From an uncultured Prevotella sp. (GTDB lineage: Bacteria > Bacteroidota > Bacteroidia > Bacteroidales > Bacteroidaceae): 64,000 nt of DNA. Below the pieces are notes generated by a model. It did no database searches. It saw nothing but the letters and a program-made list of their open reading frames with translations, and was not told the DNA's origin. This document shows positions 18,635 to 27,439 of this stretch, piece by piece (the first letter of the stretch is position 1; each line of letters begins with the position of its first letter). The DNA lies in contig CALBLK010000042.1 in assembly GCA_937895845.1 (NCBI GenBank), positions 62,001-126,000 on the forward strand. The letters are read 5' to 3'. Both the position numbers and the translations under genes were made by a program.

Positions 18635-19390
18635 ATGGCAAAGAACATTAGTTTCACACTGAAATACTGGAAGCAGAACGGCCCCAAGGCCGAGGGTCAC
18701 TTCGACACACGTGAGATGAAGAACATCCCCGACGACACCTCGTTCCTCGAAATGCTCGACATCCTCAACGAGGAGCTTATCAACGAGGGGCAGGAGCCGT
18801 TTGTCTTCGACCACGACTGCCGCGAGGGCATCTGCGGCATGTGCTCGCTCTACATCAACGGGCACCCCCACGGGCCCGCCACCGGCGCCACCACGTGCCA
18901 GCTCTACATGCGCCGCTTCAGCGACGGCGAAGTCATCACGGTGGAGCCCTGGCGCTCGGCCGCCTTCCCGGTCATCAAGGACTGCATGGTTGACCGCTCG
19001 GCCTTTGACAAGATCATCCAGGCCGGCGGCTACAACACCGTGCGCACCGGGCAGGCGCAGGACGCCAACGCCATCCTGATTCCCAAGGAGGTGGCCGACG
19101 AGGCCATGGACGCCGCCACCTGCATCGGCTGCGGCTGCTGCGTGGCCGCCTGCAAGAACGGCTCGGCCATGCTCTTCGTGTCGTCCAAGGTGTCGCAGCT
19201 CGCGCTGCTCCCGCAGGGACGCCCCGAGGCCGCACGGCGCGCCAAGGCCATGGTGATGAAGATGGAGGAGCTGGGCTTCGGCAACTGCACCAACACGCGT
19301 GCCTGCGAGGCCGAGTGCCCCAAGAACGAGTCGATCGCCAACATCGCGCGCCTGAACCGCGAGTTCATCAAAGCCAAGCTGGCCGACTGA
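18635..19390 (+). CDS. frdB: Fumarate reductase/succinate dehydrogenase iron-sulfur subunit
   Basis: A 251-residue electron-transfer subunit. An N-terminal plant-type ferredoxin domain carries the [2Fe-2S] motif CREGICGMC (about residues 65-73). The C-terminal domain has CIGCGCCVAACKNG (about 164-177) and CTNTRACEAECP (about 218-229) for the other two clusters. All expected cysteines are present. It is last in the operon and followed after about 20 bases by a strong hairpin terminator. Confidence 0.98.
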   Translation: MAKNISFTLKYWKQNGPKAEGHFDTREMKNIPDDTSFLEMLDILNEELINEGQEPFVFDHDCREGICGMCSLYINGHPHGPATGATTCQLYMRRFSDGEVITVEPWRSAAFPVIKDCMVDRSAFDKIIQAGGYNTVRTGQAQDANAILIPKEVADEAMDAATCIGCGCCVAACKNGSAMLFVSSKVSQLALLPQGRPEAARRAKAMVMKMEELGFGNCTNTRACEAECPKNESIANIARLNREFIKAKLAD

Positions 19391-19408
19391 GCCGGAATGG
19401 CATAACGA

Positions 19409-19445
19409 CAGGAGGTGCCGCGGAGCGATTCCGCGGCACCTCCTG
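19409..19445. terminator. Terminator of frdCAB
   Basis: Sixteen-base arms (19409-19424 and 19430-19445) pair perfectly around the loop GCGAT. It sits between the convergent frdB and mgtC-like genes and may serve both. Confidence 0.8.
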
Positions 19446-19508
19446 CCGTTTCTGCGGGCCTGTTCTGCCGCCGGCGGCGGCCCCCGCGCTTTCCTGAAGG
19501 CCCCGGAG

Positions 19509-20153
19509 CTACTCCATGTTCGAGACAATCACGTCGTCAAACTCGGCGAGGCAGTCGGCTATCTTGGCGCTGTGGCCGTCGCGCTTCATCTTCACGTCCA
19601 TGGTCACCGCGAGCTGCGAGCCGTGCGGCGCGCCCCCCCGCTTCATCTCCAGGGTGACAATCTCGACGCCGCCGGCCTTCAGCCGGGCGAGCACGTCGCG
19701 CACGCTCTGCCGGTCAGAGGCCGTGAACGACAGCTGCACGCTGATGGTGCCGAGGCGCGGCAGCACCACGCTGATGGACTCGAGGCCCACGAGGACCAGC
19801 GCCGTGGTGATGCCGGCCATCGCGTAGAGGCCCGTGCCGCAGGCCATGCCTATGGCCGCCGTGACCCACAGCCCGGCCGCTGTGGTGAGGCCGCGCACCA
19901 CGTTCTTCTGGAAGATGATGGTGCCCGCGCCCAGGAAGCCGATGCCCGACACCACCTGCGCCGCCACGCGCGACACGTCTCTCGCTTCGGAGCCGAAGCC
20001 GTATTGTGACACAAGGGTGAACAGCGCGCTGCCAAGCGCCACGAGCACATGGGTGCGGAAACCCGCGTCCTTCGACCGCATCTCGCGCTCGAGGCCTATC
20101 GCGCCGCCCAGCAGCAGGGCGGCAATCAGTCGCAGGGTGAAATCTGTCAGCAT
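19509..20153 (-). CDS. MgtC/SapB-family membrane protein
   Basis: A 214-residue protein with an N-terminal domain of about five membrane helices. It carries the family motifs GGAIGLEREMRSKDAGFRTH (about residues 17-36) and GIGFLGAGTII, then a cytoplasmic ACT-like C-terminal domain (about residues 138-214). Relatives affect Mg2+ and phosphate homeostasis or ATP synthase activity in other bacteria, but the exact function here is open. The gene is convergent with frdB and divergent from the MATE exporter, and no Mg2+-sensing leader is apparent. Confidence 0.92.
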   Translation of the reverse strand: MLTDFTLRLIAALLLGGAIGLEREMRSKDAGFRTHVLVALGSALFTLVSQYGFGSEARDVSRVAAQVVSGIGFLGAGTIIFQKNVVRGLTTAAGLWVTAAIGMACGTGLYAMAGITTALVLVGLESISVVLPRLGTISVQLSFTASDRQSVRDVLARLKAGGVEIVTLEMKRGGAPHGSQLAVTMDVKMKRDGHSAKIADCLAEFDDVIVSNME

Positions 20154-20281
20154 AGGTTACAGTGTTTGTGATGTGTAGGTTTGGCAGATGCAAATATATG
20201 GAAAAAAACGGACGGCCGGTTGGAAAAAGGCGGAAAAGTGACCGTTCCGAGGGCTTCAAGGGCCGTTTCACTGGCGTGCCT

Positions 20282-20313
20282 CTTGCCGGATCGTCCTTTT
20301 ATGCGTAACTTTG
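20282..20313 (+). promoter_or_regulatory. Probable promoter of the MATE gene
   Basis: CTTG (20282-20285, three of four matches to the -33 TTTG) and TAACTTTG (20306-20313) are separated by 20 bases. A leader of about 105 nt follows. Confidence 0.55.
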
Positions 20314-20425
20314 CAACCCCTTTGTCCGGGGTGGGCGGACTGTCACCCGCCGGCGCATTGCCAAGCACAGGTGACGCTTTGGCAGCTATGGGCAGCCCAG
20401 GGCACCCGTTTACACACGAATAACA

Positions 20426-21835
20426 ATGGATACCAGCTTTAAAAAAGGAATGAAACCCCGTCCGTCACTCGCCAGCCACTGCCGCGCCCTCGTCTCGCTG
20501 GGACTGCCCATTGTGGTGGGCAACATCGGGAACGTGGTGCTCAGCTTTGCCGACACCCTCATGGTGGGCCACTATGGCATGCGCGAGCTGGCCGCGGCCA
20601 GCTTTGTCAACACCCTCATCATGCTGCTCATCGTCTTCGCCATGGGCTTCGCCATGTCCCTCACCCCAGAGGTGGGCCGCCGCTTCGGCCGTGGCGAGCT
20701 CGGCCGGATAGGCGGTGTGGTGCGTGCAGCCGCGGTGGCCAACACCCTGCTGGCCGCCATGCTGATGGGCGTTTCGGCCCTGCTCTACACCTTTGTGGGG
20801 CGGATGGGGCAGCCCGAGGAGCTGCTGCCGCTCATCCGCCCCTACCTGCTGGTCAACCTGCTGTCGCTGCCCTTCGTCTGCTGGACCAACATGTTCCGCC
20901 AGCTTTTCGACACCCTGGGCCACACCAAGGTGTCGATGGTGGTGATGGTGGTGAGCAACCTGGCCAACATTGCCGGCAACTACGCCCTGATCTACGGCCA
21001 CTGGGGGCTGCCCGAGGCGGGCCTGCTCGGCGCCGGCGTGAGCACGGCCCTGTCGCGCGTGCTCATGGTGGCCATGTTCATGGCGGTGTTCTTCGGCTTC
21101 CGCCGCTACCGCGTGTTCCGCCGCGGCTTCGCCGCCGGACCCACCGACTGGGCCGTGTTCCGCCGTCTCAGCGCCCTGGGCTGGCCCTCGGCCCTCCAGA
21201 CCGGCATGGAGACGGCCGCCTTCTCGCTCACCGCTGTGTTCGTGGGCTGGATAGGCACCACCGCCCTGGCCGCCCACCAGGTGATGATTACCGTTTCCGG
21301 ACTGTTCTACATGGTCTACCTGGGCATCGCCGTGGCCGTGTCGGTGCGCGTGAGCCATTTCAGCGGGCAGGGCGACCTGCAGGCCATCAGCGACACCACA
21401 CGGGCCGGGTTCCGCCTGATTCTGGCCATGGCCGCCACGGTGTCGGTGCCCATCTTCTTCCTGCGCCACCAGATAGGCGGCTGGTTTACCGACGACGCCA
21501 CGGTGGGCGTGCTTGTCGCCCAGACCGTCATCCCCCTCATTCTCTACCAGTTCGGCGACGGCCTTCAGTGCACCTTTGCCAACGCCCTGCGCGGCCTGGG
21601 CCGCATGCGCCCCCTGATGTATGCCTCCTTTGTGGCCTATTTCGTCGTTTCCCTGCCCCTCAGCTGGCTTTTGGGCATCTGCCTTGGCTACGGACTGGTG
21701 GGGGTGTGGTCGGCCTTTCCTGTGTGCCTCATGGTGGCCGGCGCGCTTTATGTCGCCATCTTCAGACGCAGCATGGCCCGGCTGGGCGCGGCGGGGCGGG
21801 CCGGGGCTGTCACTCCCCTTCCGCCATCCGCTTGA
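20426..21835 (+). CDS. MATE-family multidrug/metabolite exporter
   Basis: A 469-residue, twelve-helix cation-coupled antiporter. The two MatE halves are visible, with the start motif LGLPIVVGNIGNVVLSFADT near residues 30-49 and the second half near residue 240 (SALQTGMETAAFSLTAVFVG). Substrate specificity cannot be predicted. The 3' end overlaps the convergent LOG-family gene by 26 bp. It is monocistronic. Confidence 0.94.
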   Translation: MDTSFKKGMKPRPSLASHCRALVSLGLPIVVGNIGNVVLSFADTLMVGHYGMRELAAASFVNTLIMLLIVFAMGFAMSLTPEVGRRFGRGELGRIGGVVRAAAVANTLLAAMLMGVSALLYTFVGRMGQPEELLPLIRPYLLVNLLSLPFVCWTNMFRQLFDTLGHTKVSMVVMVVSNLANIAGNYALIYGHWGLPEAGLLGAGVSTALSRVLMVAMFMAVFFGFRRYRVFRRGFAAGPTDWAVFRRLSALGWPSALQTGMETAAFSLTAVFVGWIGTTALAAHQVMITVSGLFYMVYLGIAVAVSVRVSHFSGQGDLQAISDTTRAGFRLILAMAATVSVPIFFLRHQIGGWFTDDATVGVLVAQTVIPLILYQFGDGLQCTFANALRGLGRMRPLMYASFVAYFVVSLPLSWLLGICLGYGLVGVWSAFPVCLMVAGALYVAIFRRSMARLGAAGRAGAVTPLPPSA

Positions 21836-22355
21836 TGTCGCCGAGCGTGCCGGCCACGCGGATAACCCTGCGCCAGTCGCCCCTCACCATGCCCTTGGCC
21901 TGGAGGTCGTCAAGCAGGGCGATGAGCGTGTTCCAGAACCCGCCAACATTGTAGAGCGCGATGGGCTTGCGGTGATAGCCCAGCGTGGCCATGGCCGCCA
22001 CGGTGAACAGCTCGTCGAGCGTGCCGATGCCGCCCGGCAGCACCACAAACATGTCGCTCTGCGCCATCATGAGCGCCTTGCGGTCGGTCAGGTCGGCGCA
22101 GGGGATGCACACGTCCATCTCGTCGCTGGCGGCCCCGCGCTCCTCGATGAGGGTGGGCACCACGCCTATGGTGCGCCCGCCGGCCGCCCTCGCGGCCTTG
22201 GCCACGCAGGCCATCAGCCCCAGGTCGCACCCGCCGAACACCACGGTGCGCCCGCTCTCGGCCGCCCAGCGGCCCAGCCCGGCCGCCGCCTCGAAATATT
22301 CGGGCGCGATGTTGCTGTTGGCCGAGCAGAAAATACAGATTTTCTCCATTTCCAT
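21810..22355 (-). CDS. LOG-family Rossmann protein (TIGR00730 type)
   Basis: Members of this family are cytokinin riboside 5'-monophosphate phosphoribohydrolases; in bacteria many hydrolyse nucleotide monophosphates to base and ribose phosphate. The signature VVLPGGIGTLDELF (PGGxGTxxE) is present. I start at ATG 22355 (MEMEKICIFCSANSN; 181 residues), because the 61 codons upstream in the same frame are low-complexity and the family begins at the first beta-strand. The ATG at 22349 is equally possible. The 3' end overlaps the MATE gene by 26 bp. Confidence 0.92.
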   Translation of the reverse strand: MEMEKICIFCSANSNIAPEYFEAAAGLGRWAAESGRTVVFGGCDLGLMACVAKAARAAGGRTIGVVPTLIEERGAASDEMDVCIPCADLTDRKALMMAQSDMFVVLPGGIGTLDELFTVAAMATLGYHRKPIALYNVGGFWNTLIALLDDLQAKGMVRGDWRRVIRVAGTLGDIKRMAEGE

Positions 22356-22554
22356 TTCAGTTTTGTATTGTTGTAAGTTCGACCCAAGCAGGTCATTGGA
22401 CTTGTCGCTGGCTGCCGCCTGTCTCGGGCAGCTTGCCGGCGGAAGCGCCAGGCCGCAGGCGGGCTGTGGCGAGACAACGGCGGCAGCGAGAAGGCGAAAG
22501 AGACAGTGGCCGGGCTTCGCGTCTGGCAGACAGCGCAAGTGCGTGCCACGCTTG
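22356..22554 (-). other. Long GC-rich leader of the LOG-family gene
   Basis: If the promoter at 22561-22593 is used, about 200 nt of leader precede the LOG-family start codon. It can fold into several GC-rich helices, but I recognise no known riboswitch core in it. The frame stays open on the minus strand, but the translated sequence does not look like protein. Confidence 0.4.
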
Positions 22555-22560
22555 GTTTTG

Positions 22561-22593
22561 CAAAATTAAGAAAAAAAGGGCGACCTTGCCAAA
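22561..22593 (-). promoter_or_regulatory. Promoter of the LOG-family gene
   Basis: On the minus strand TTTG (22593-22590) and TAATTTTG (22568-22561) are separated by 21 bases, within the usual range. Confidence 0.65.
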
Positions 22594-22745
22594 GATAATC
22601 CGTGCGGAATGGCGCTGAAACCCCAAAAAACGGCTATCTTTGCTGCCGGAAAGTCCGTTGCGACCCGCCCAGGCTTGCCCTCTCCGGCAGCTGTCGCCGG
22701 CCGGAGCGCCGGCCGGAGCGGCAGGACACAAGCTCGGCTGTAAAA

Positions 22746-22785
22746 TTCCTGGCTAACCCATTTGATTTTCCTGGCTAACCCATTT
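22746..22785. repeat. 22-bp tandem duplication upstream of the GH2 gene
   Basis: TTCCTGGCTAACCCATTT occurs at 22746-22763 and again at 22768-22785, a 22-bp offset. It ends 12 bp before the start codon, so it would be in the mRNA leader. Confidence 0.8.
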
Positions 22786-22797
22786 TGTATTTTCTTT

Positions 22798-25200
22798 ATG
22801 ATCAGACCGTTCTTACTTTCACTTGCCCTTGCGGCAGCAAGTGTCACCGCTGTGGCGCAGAGCCGCAGCACGCTCTTTGACTTCGGGTGGAAGTTCTGTG
22901 AGCAGGATGCCAAGGGAGCCGAGGCCCCCTCGTATGATGACAGCCGGTGGCAGCGCGTCGACCTGCCCCACGACTGGGACATCAGTCACGCACCTTGCGC
23001 CGAGGCCCCGACGGGCAACGACGGAGGCTATTATCCCGGCGGCGTCGGCTGGTACCGCAAGACGTTCGCCGCGCCGGCCGGCGCGGACAGGGTGTGCCTG
23101 CATTTCGAGGGCGTTTACCAGAAGTCGCAGGTCTATGTCAACGGACAGCTTGCCGCGACCCACGCCTATGGCTATACGCCGTTCAAGGTTGACATCACCC
23201 CCTATCTGAACCGCGGCGGAAAAGGCCGGCGCGCTGGCGCGGGCCGTTCCGGCGGCGACAATGTGGTGGCCGTGCGCGTGGACAACGCGCTGCAGCCAAA
23301 CTGCCGCTGGTACTCCGGCTCGGGCATCTACCGCCACGTGTGGCTGCAAGCCAGTCCGTCGCTGCGCATTGCTGACAATGGCGTGTTTGTCACCACCCCC
23401 GGCGTGAGCGACAGCCGGGCCACCGTGCAGGTTGAGGTGACCGTCGAGAACGGCTCCGCCGCCGCGCGCCGGGCCACGGTGGCCGTGGGTGGCAGCCGGC
23501 AGCGCGTCACGGTGCCCGCCAAGGGCGCCGCGACCGTCACCGCCACCTTTGCGGTCAGCGCGCCCAAGCTGTGGTCAACAGAATCACCCTCGCTCTATGA
23601 GGCCGTGGTGGAGCTGCTCGAGGGCGGCAAGGCCGTTGACCGCCGCGCTGTGAAATACGGCATCCGCACGTTCAGCTTCGACGCGGAGCGCGGCTTCATG
23701 CTCAACGGCAAGCCCATGCTGCTCAACGGCGCGTGCGTGCACCACGACAACGGCGTGCTCGGGGCCATGGCGTTCGACCGCGCCGAAATCCGCAAGGTGA
23801 GACTGATGAAAGAGGCCGGCTTCAACCTGATTCGCACCAGTCACAACCCCGCCACGCGCGCCTTCATGGACGCTTGCGACTCGCTGGGCATGCTGGTCAT
23901 TGACGAGGCGTTTGACGGCTGGTACCGCCAGAAGACCAGGGGCGACTATTCCACGGTCATCGACTCCTGCTGGCGCGAGGACCTCAGCGCCATGGTGCTG
24001 CGCGACCGCAACCATCCGTCGGTAATCTGCTGGAGCATTGGCAACGAGGTGATGGAGCGCCGTGACATTGCCGTGGTCACCACGGCGCGCAAGTTCAAGC
24101 GCCAGGTGCTCAGCCTCGACCCCACGCGCCCGGTCACCGAGGCCCTCTGCTCGTGGGAAAACGGCGAGTGGCCCTACTTTGACCCCCATGCCGAGGTGCT
24201 CGATGTCGTGGGCTACAACTACACCATCAACCATCACAAGGACGACCACCGGCGGTGCCCCGCCCGCGTGATGTGGCAGACCGAGAGCTATCCACGCGAC
24301 GCGTTCAGCAACTGGGCCAACACGGCCGACTACCCCTATATCGTGGGCGACATCGTGTGGACCGGACTTGACTACCTGGGCGAGTCGGGCATCGGCCGCT
24401 ACTATTACAGGGGCCAGACCGAGGGCGAGCACTTCCAGCGCAAGCACTTCCCCTGCCACGGGGCCTACTGCGGCGATGTGGACATCACGGGCTGGCGCAA
24501 GCCCATCTCGCACTACCGCCAGATGCTGTGGAGCGCGTCGGCCGGCGCACGGCCGGCGTCCGAGCAGGTTTACATGGCCGTCAGGGAGCCCGACGGATAC
24601 CGGGGCGCGATTAGGGAGACCATGTGGAGTGTGTGGCCCACCTGGGAGTCGTGGAACTGGCAGGGCTGGGAGGGCAAGCCCATCGAGGTGGAGGTATGCA
24701 CGCGCCAGCCCGAGGCGAGCCTCTACCTGGACGGCAAGCTTGTGGGGACCAGGAAGGTGAGCCGGGCCACCAAGTTCAAGGCCACGTTCACGCTGCCTTA
24801 CAGGCCCGGCGTGCTCAGGGCGGACGTCCCGTCGGGAGCGCAGGCCACCCTTGCCACGGCCGGCGAGCCGGCCGCCCTGCGCCTCACCCCCGACCGCCGC
24901 ACACTCACGGCCGACGGGCAGGACCTCTCGTTCATCACCCTTGAGGTGGTCGACAGGAACGGGCGCGTGGTGCCCGACTCCGCCATTGCCGCCAGCGTGA
25001 CGGTGACTGGACAGGGGCAGCTCATGGCAGCCGCGTCGGCCAACTTCCGCGACCTTGAACCTACCGTGTCGCCGCGTGTCACCACATGGAACGGGCGCGC
25101 CCTCATCGTGGTGCGCAGCACGCGGAAAGCTGGCAAGGTGCAGGTGAGCGTCAGCTCACGGCTGCCCAAGGCCGGCCTGCGCCTTGAGACAAGGAAATAG
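22798..25200 (+). CDS. Secreted glycoside hydrolase family 2 enzyme (beta-galactosidase type)
   Basis: An 800-residue exo-glycosidase with a signal peptide (MIRPFLLSLALAAASVTAVAQ). I take ATG 22798 rather than the frame's first ATG at 22762 because it gives that clean signal. Domain order: sugar-binding jelly roll (about residues 25-185), Ig-like domain, and a TIM barrel with acid/base E417 (WSIGNEVME) and nucleophile near E496 (MWQTESYPR). A DUF4982-like and bacterial Ig-like C-terminus follows. The substrate could be beta-galactoside, beta-glucuronide or beta-mannoside. No SusC/SusD pair is adjacent, so it is not in a typical polysaccharide utilization locus. A TATCTTTG -7 element is at 22635-22642. 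Confidence 0.93.
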   Translation: MIRPFLLSLALAAASVTAVAQSRSTLFDFGWKFCEQDAKGAEAPSYDDSRWQRVDLPHDWDISHAPCAEAPTGNDGGYYPGGVGWYRKTFAAPAGADRVCLHFEGVYQKSQVYVNGQLAATHAYGYTPFKVDITPYLNRGGKGRRAGAGRSGGDNVVAVRVDNALQPNCRWYSGSGIYRHVWLQASPSLRIADNGVFVTTPGVSDSRATVQVEVTVENGSAAARRATVAVGGSRQRVTVPAKGAATVTATFAVSAPKLWSTESPSLYEAVVELLEGGKAVDRRAVKYGIRTFSFDAERGFMLNGKPMLLNGACVHHDNGVLGAMAFDRAEIRKVRLMKEAGFNLIRTSHNPATRAFMDACDSLGMLVIDEAFDGWYRQKTRGDYSTVIDSCWREDLSAMVLRDRNHPSVICWSIGNEVMERRDIAVVTTARKFKRQVLSLDPTRPVTEALCSWENGEWPYFDPHAEVLDVVGYNYTINHHKDDHRRCPARVMWQTESYPRDAFSNWANTADYPYIVGDIVWTGLDYLGESGIGRYYYRGQTEGEHFQRKHFPCHGAYCGDVDITGWRKPISHYRQMLWSASAGARPASEQVYMAVREPDGYRGAIRETMWSVWPTWESWNWQGWEGKPIEVEVCTRQPEASLYLDGKLVGTRKVSRATKFKATFTLPYRPGVLRADVPSGAQATLATAGEPAALRLTPDRRTLTADGQDLSFITLEVVDRNGRVVPDSAIAASVTVTGQGQLMAAASANFRDLEPTVSPRVTTWNGRALIVVRSTRKAGKVQVSVSSRLPKAGLRLETRK

Positions 25201-25231
25201 CCTCAAGCCTTGAACAAATGGGCCGAACTTG

Positions 25232-25270
25232 AAAATAAATGGGTTTTGTAAGGCGAAACCCATTTATTTT
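25232..25270. terminator. Symmetric hairpin between the GH2 and helicase genes
   Basis: Fifteen-base arms (25232-25246 and 25256-25270) pair perfectly around a nine-base loop. The stem starts with AAAA and ends with TTTT, the symmetric form of a bidirectional intrinsic terminator. A TAATTTTG -7 element (25274-25281) for the helicase follows immediately. Confidence 0.75.
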
Positions 25271-25306
25271 CAGTAATTTTGCACCGAAATTTCATTTTTA
25301 TACATA

Positions 25307-27160
25307 TTGAAGACATTTGAAGAACTTGGCGTCAGCGAAGAGATTCGCCGCGCCATTGAAGAGTTAGGATTCGAGCATCCTATGCCTGTACAGGAGGAAG
25401 TGATTCCCTATTTGCTCGGCAACCGTAATGACATCATCGCCCTGGCCCAGACAGGAACGGGCAAGACAGCCGCCTTCGGCATCCCCGTGCTGCAGCGCAT
25501 TGACACCTCGAGCAGCGCGACCCAGGCCCTGGTGCTCAGTCCAACGCGCGAGCTCTGCCTCCAGATAGCCGACGACCTGAGCGACTTTTCCAAGTACATC
25601 CCCGGCCTTCACGTGGTGGCTGTCTACGGCGGCGCCTCCATTGAGAACCAGATACGGCAGCTGCGGCACGGCGCACAGATCATCGTGGCCACCCCGGGCC
25701 GCCTCATCGACCTGATGAACCGCGGCAAGGTGCAGCTTGACAGCGTGCGCAACGTGGTGCTCGACGAGGCCGACGAGATGCTCAACATGGGCTTCTCGGA
25801 GAGTATCAACGCCATTTTCGAGGGCATTCCAGACGACCGCAACACGCTGCTCTTCTCGGCCACCATGAGCAAGGAGATCGAGCGCATTGCCAAGAACTAC
25901 CTGCACGACTACAAGGAGATTGTGGTGGGCAGCCGCAACGAGGGCGCCGAGAACGTGAACCACATCTACTACATGGTCAGCGCCAAGGACAAGTACCTGG
26001 CCCTGAAGCGCATCGTTGACTACAACCCCCGCATCTATGCCATCATCTTCTGCCGCACCAAGCGCGAGACCCAGGAGATTGCCGACAAGCTCATACACGA
26101 CGGCTACAACGCCGAGAGCCTGCACGGCGACCTGAGCCAGCAGCAGCGCGACCTCACCATGCAGAAGTTCCGCAACCACCTCACCCAGCTCCTCGTGGCC
26201 ACCGACGTGGCCGCGCGCGGCCTTGACGTCACCGACCTCACCCATGTCATCAACTTCGGGCTGCCCGACGACATCGAGAGCTACACCCACCGCAGCGGCC
26301 GAACGGGCCGTGCCGGCAAGAAGGGCACGTCGATAGCCATCATCCACACGCGCGAGCGCCGCAAGATGCGCGAGATTGAGCGCACCATCGGCAAGGAGTT
26401 TGTGGCCGGGAAGATACCCACGCCGCAGGAAATCTGCACCAAGCAGCTCTACAAGGTGATGGACGAGATTGTGAAGACCGACGTGAACGACGAGCAGATT
26501 GCGCCCTTTATGGACGAGATCAACCGCCACTTCGAGTTTTTTGACAAGGAGGACATCATCAAGAAGATGGTCAGCCGCGAGTTCGGCCGCTTCCTGTCCT
26601 ACTATGCCGACGCGCCCGAAATCGAGCAGCCGGCTGACGGGAAGGGGAGCGACCGCTCCAAGGGCAAGGCCCGCGAGCGCACGCGCCAGCGCGGGCCGCG
26701 CAAGGCCGAGCAGGGCTACCGCCGCCTGTTTGTCAACCTCGGCAAAGCCCACGGCTTCTATCCCGGCGAGGTGATGCAGCTGCTCAACAAGCACCTTGGC
26801 GGGCGCCAGCAGGTGGGCCACATCGACCTGATGCCGCAGTTCTCGTATATCGAGGTGCCCGAGGGCGACGCCGCCAAGGTGATGCGCGCGCTCGACGGCA
26901 TCCGCTACAAGGGCCGCGAGGTGCGGTGCAACGACGCCGAGCAGGGCGGCGGGTCACAGCGCGGGCCGCGTGAGGGCCGCCAGCGGCGTGACAGCCAGGG
27001 CGAGGGCCGCCGCGAGCGGAGGCTGGCAGCCCCCCAGAAGAAGTTTGGCAGGGACGAGTGGATGCAGTTCCTCAGCCCCAGCTTCAAGGAGCTGCGCGGC
27101 GAGGAGCCCGACTTCTCCGAAGAGGGGTGGGCGCGCCGCAAGCCGAAGAAGAACAAGTAG
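25307..27160 (+). CDS. DEAD-box ATP-dependent RNA helicase with C-terminal DbpA-like RNA-binding domain
   Basis: A 617-residue helicase starting at a TTG codon (25307). The motif set is complete: PMPVQ (Q motif), AQTGTGKT (I), PTREL (Ia), TPGRL (Ib), DEAD (II), SAT (III), ARGLDV (V) and HRSGRTGRAG (VI). A basic linker (about residues 450-475) leads to a DbpA-type RRM (GYRRLFVNLGKAHGFYPGEV onward, about 476-550). A second Arg-rich tail follows. Such proteins act in ribosome assembly or cold-shock RNA remodelling. The C-terminal LSPSFKELRGEEPDFSEEGW tail is conserved-looking but unassigned. It is monocistronic, with terminators on both sides. Confidence 0.96.
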   Translation: MKTFEELGVSEEIRRAIEELGFEHPMPVQEEVIPYLLGNRNDIIALAQTGTGKTAAFGIPVLQRIDTSSSATQALVLSPTRELCLQIADDLSDFSKYIPGLHVVAVYGGASIENQIRQLRHGAQIIVATPGRLIDLMNRGKVQLDSVRNVVLDEADEMLNMGFSESINAIFEGIPDDRNTLLFSATMSKEIERIAKNYLHDYKEIVVGSRNEGAENVNHIYYMVSAKDKYLALKRIVDYNPRIYAIIFCRTKRETQEIADKLIHDGYNAESLHGDLSQQQRDLTMQKFRNHLTQLLVATDVAARGLDVTDLTHVINFGLPDDIESYTHRSGRTGRAGKKGTSIAIIHTRERRKMREIERTIGKEFVAGKIPTPQEICTKQLYKVMDEIVKTDVNDEQIAPFMDEINRHFEFFDKEDIIKKMVSREFGRFLSYYADAPEIEQPADGKGSDRSKGKARERTRQRGPRKAEQGYRRLFVNLGKAHGFYPGEVMQLLNKHLGGRQQVGHIDLMPQFSYIEVPEGDAAKVMRALDGIRYKGREVRCNDAEQGGGSQRGPREGRQRRDSQGEGRRERRLAAPQKKFGRDEWMQFLSPSFKELRGEEPDFSEEGWARRKPKKNK

Positions 27161-27186
27161 GAGCCGCACAGCGCTTGCCAAGACGC

Positions 27187-27230
27187 AGCAGGGGCCACAG
27201 ACAGTCGTTCTGTGGCCCCTGCTTTGCTTT
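27187..27230 (+). terminator. Terminator of the DEAD-box helicase gene
   Basis: Arms 27187-27201 and 27209-27223 (15 bp, perfect) enclose a seven-base loop and are followed by TTGCTTTTG. Confidence 0.8.
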
Positions 27231-27244
27231 TGTGTGGGTGCCTA

Positions 27245-27305
27245 AACCCAAATCGGTCATCAGACTGAAACAGGCAAAAGAAGTGAGAAGTTTTCCCTCT
27301 TTCCG
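27245..27305 (+). repeat. Dispersed about-62-bp intergenic repeat, copy 1
   Basis: The sequence opening AACCCAAATCGGTCATCAGA matches the reverse complement of 57005-57066 with about five substitutions and one indel. It lies between convergent genes. The remaining gap to 27439 contains an imperfect inverted repeat (TAAGTGTT near 27342, AACACTTA near 27373) and no gene. Confidence 0.8.
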
Positions 27306-27439
27306 CCCCTTGTCACTGTTTCTTCCGGCATCTTGCTGCCGTAAGTGTTTCGCCATAGCCCGCTGTGCCTTCAACACTTACGTGGCAAGCTGCACGGAAT
27401 CAACGGCAACCCGGGACGGAATCTAATGGCCGATTTGGG

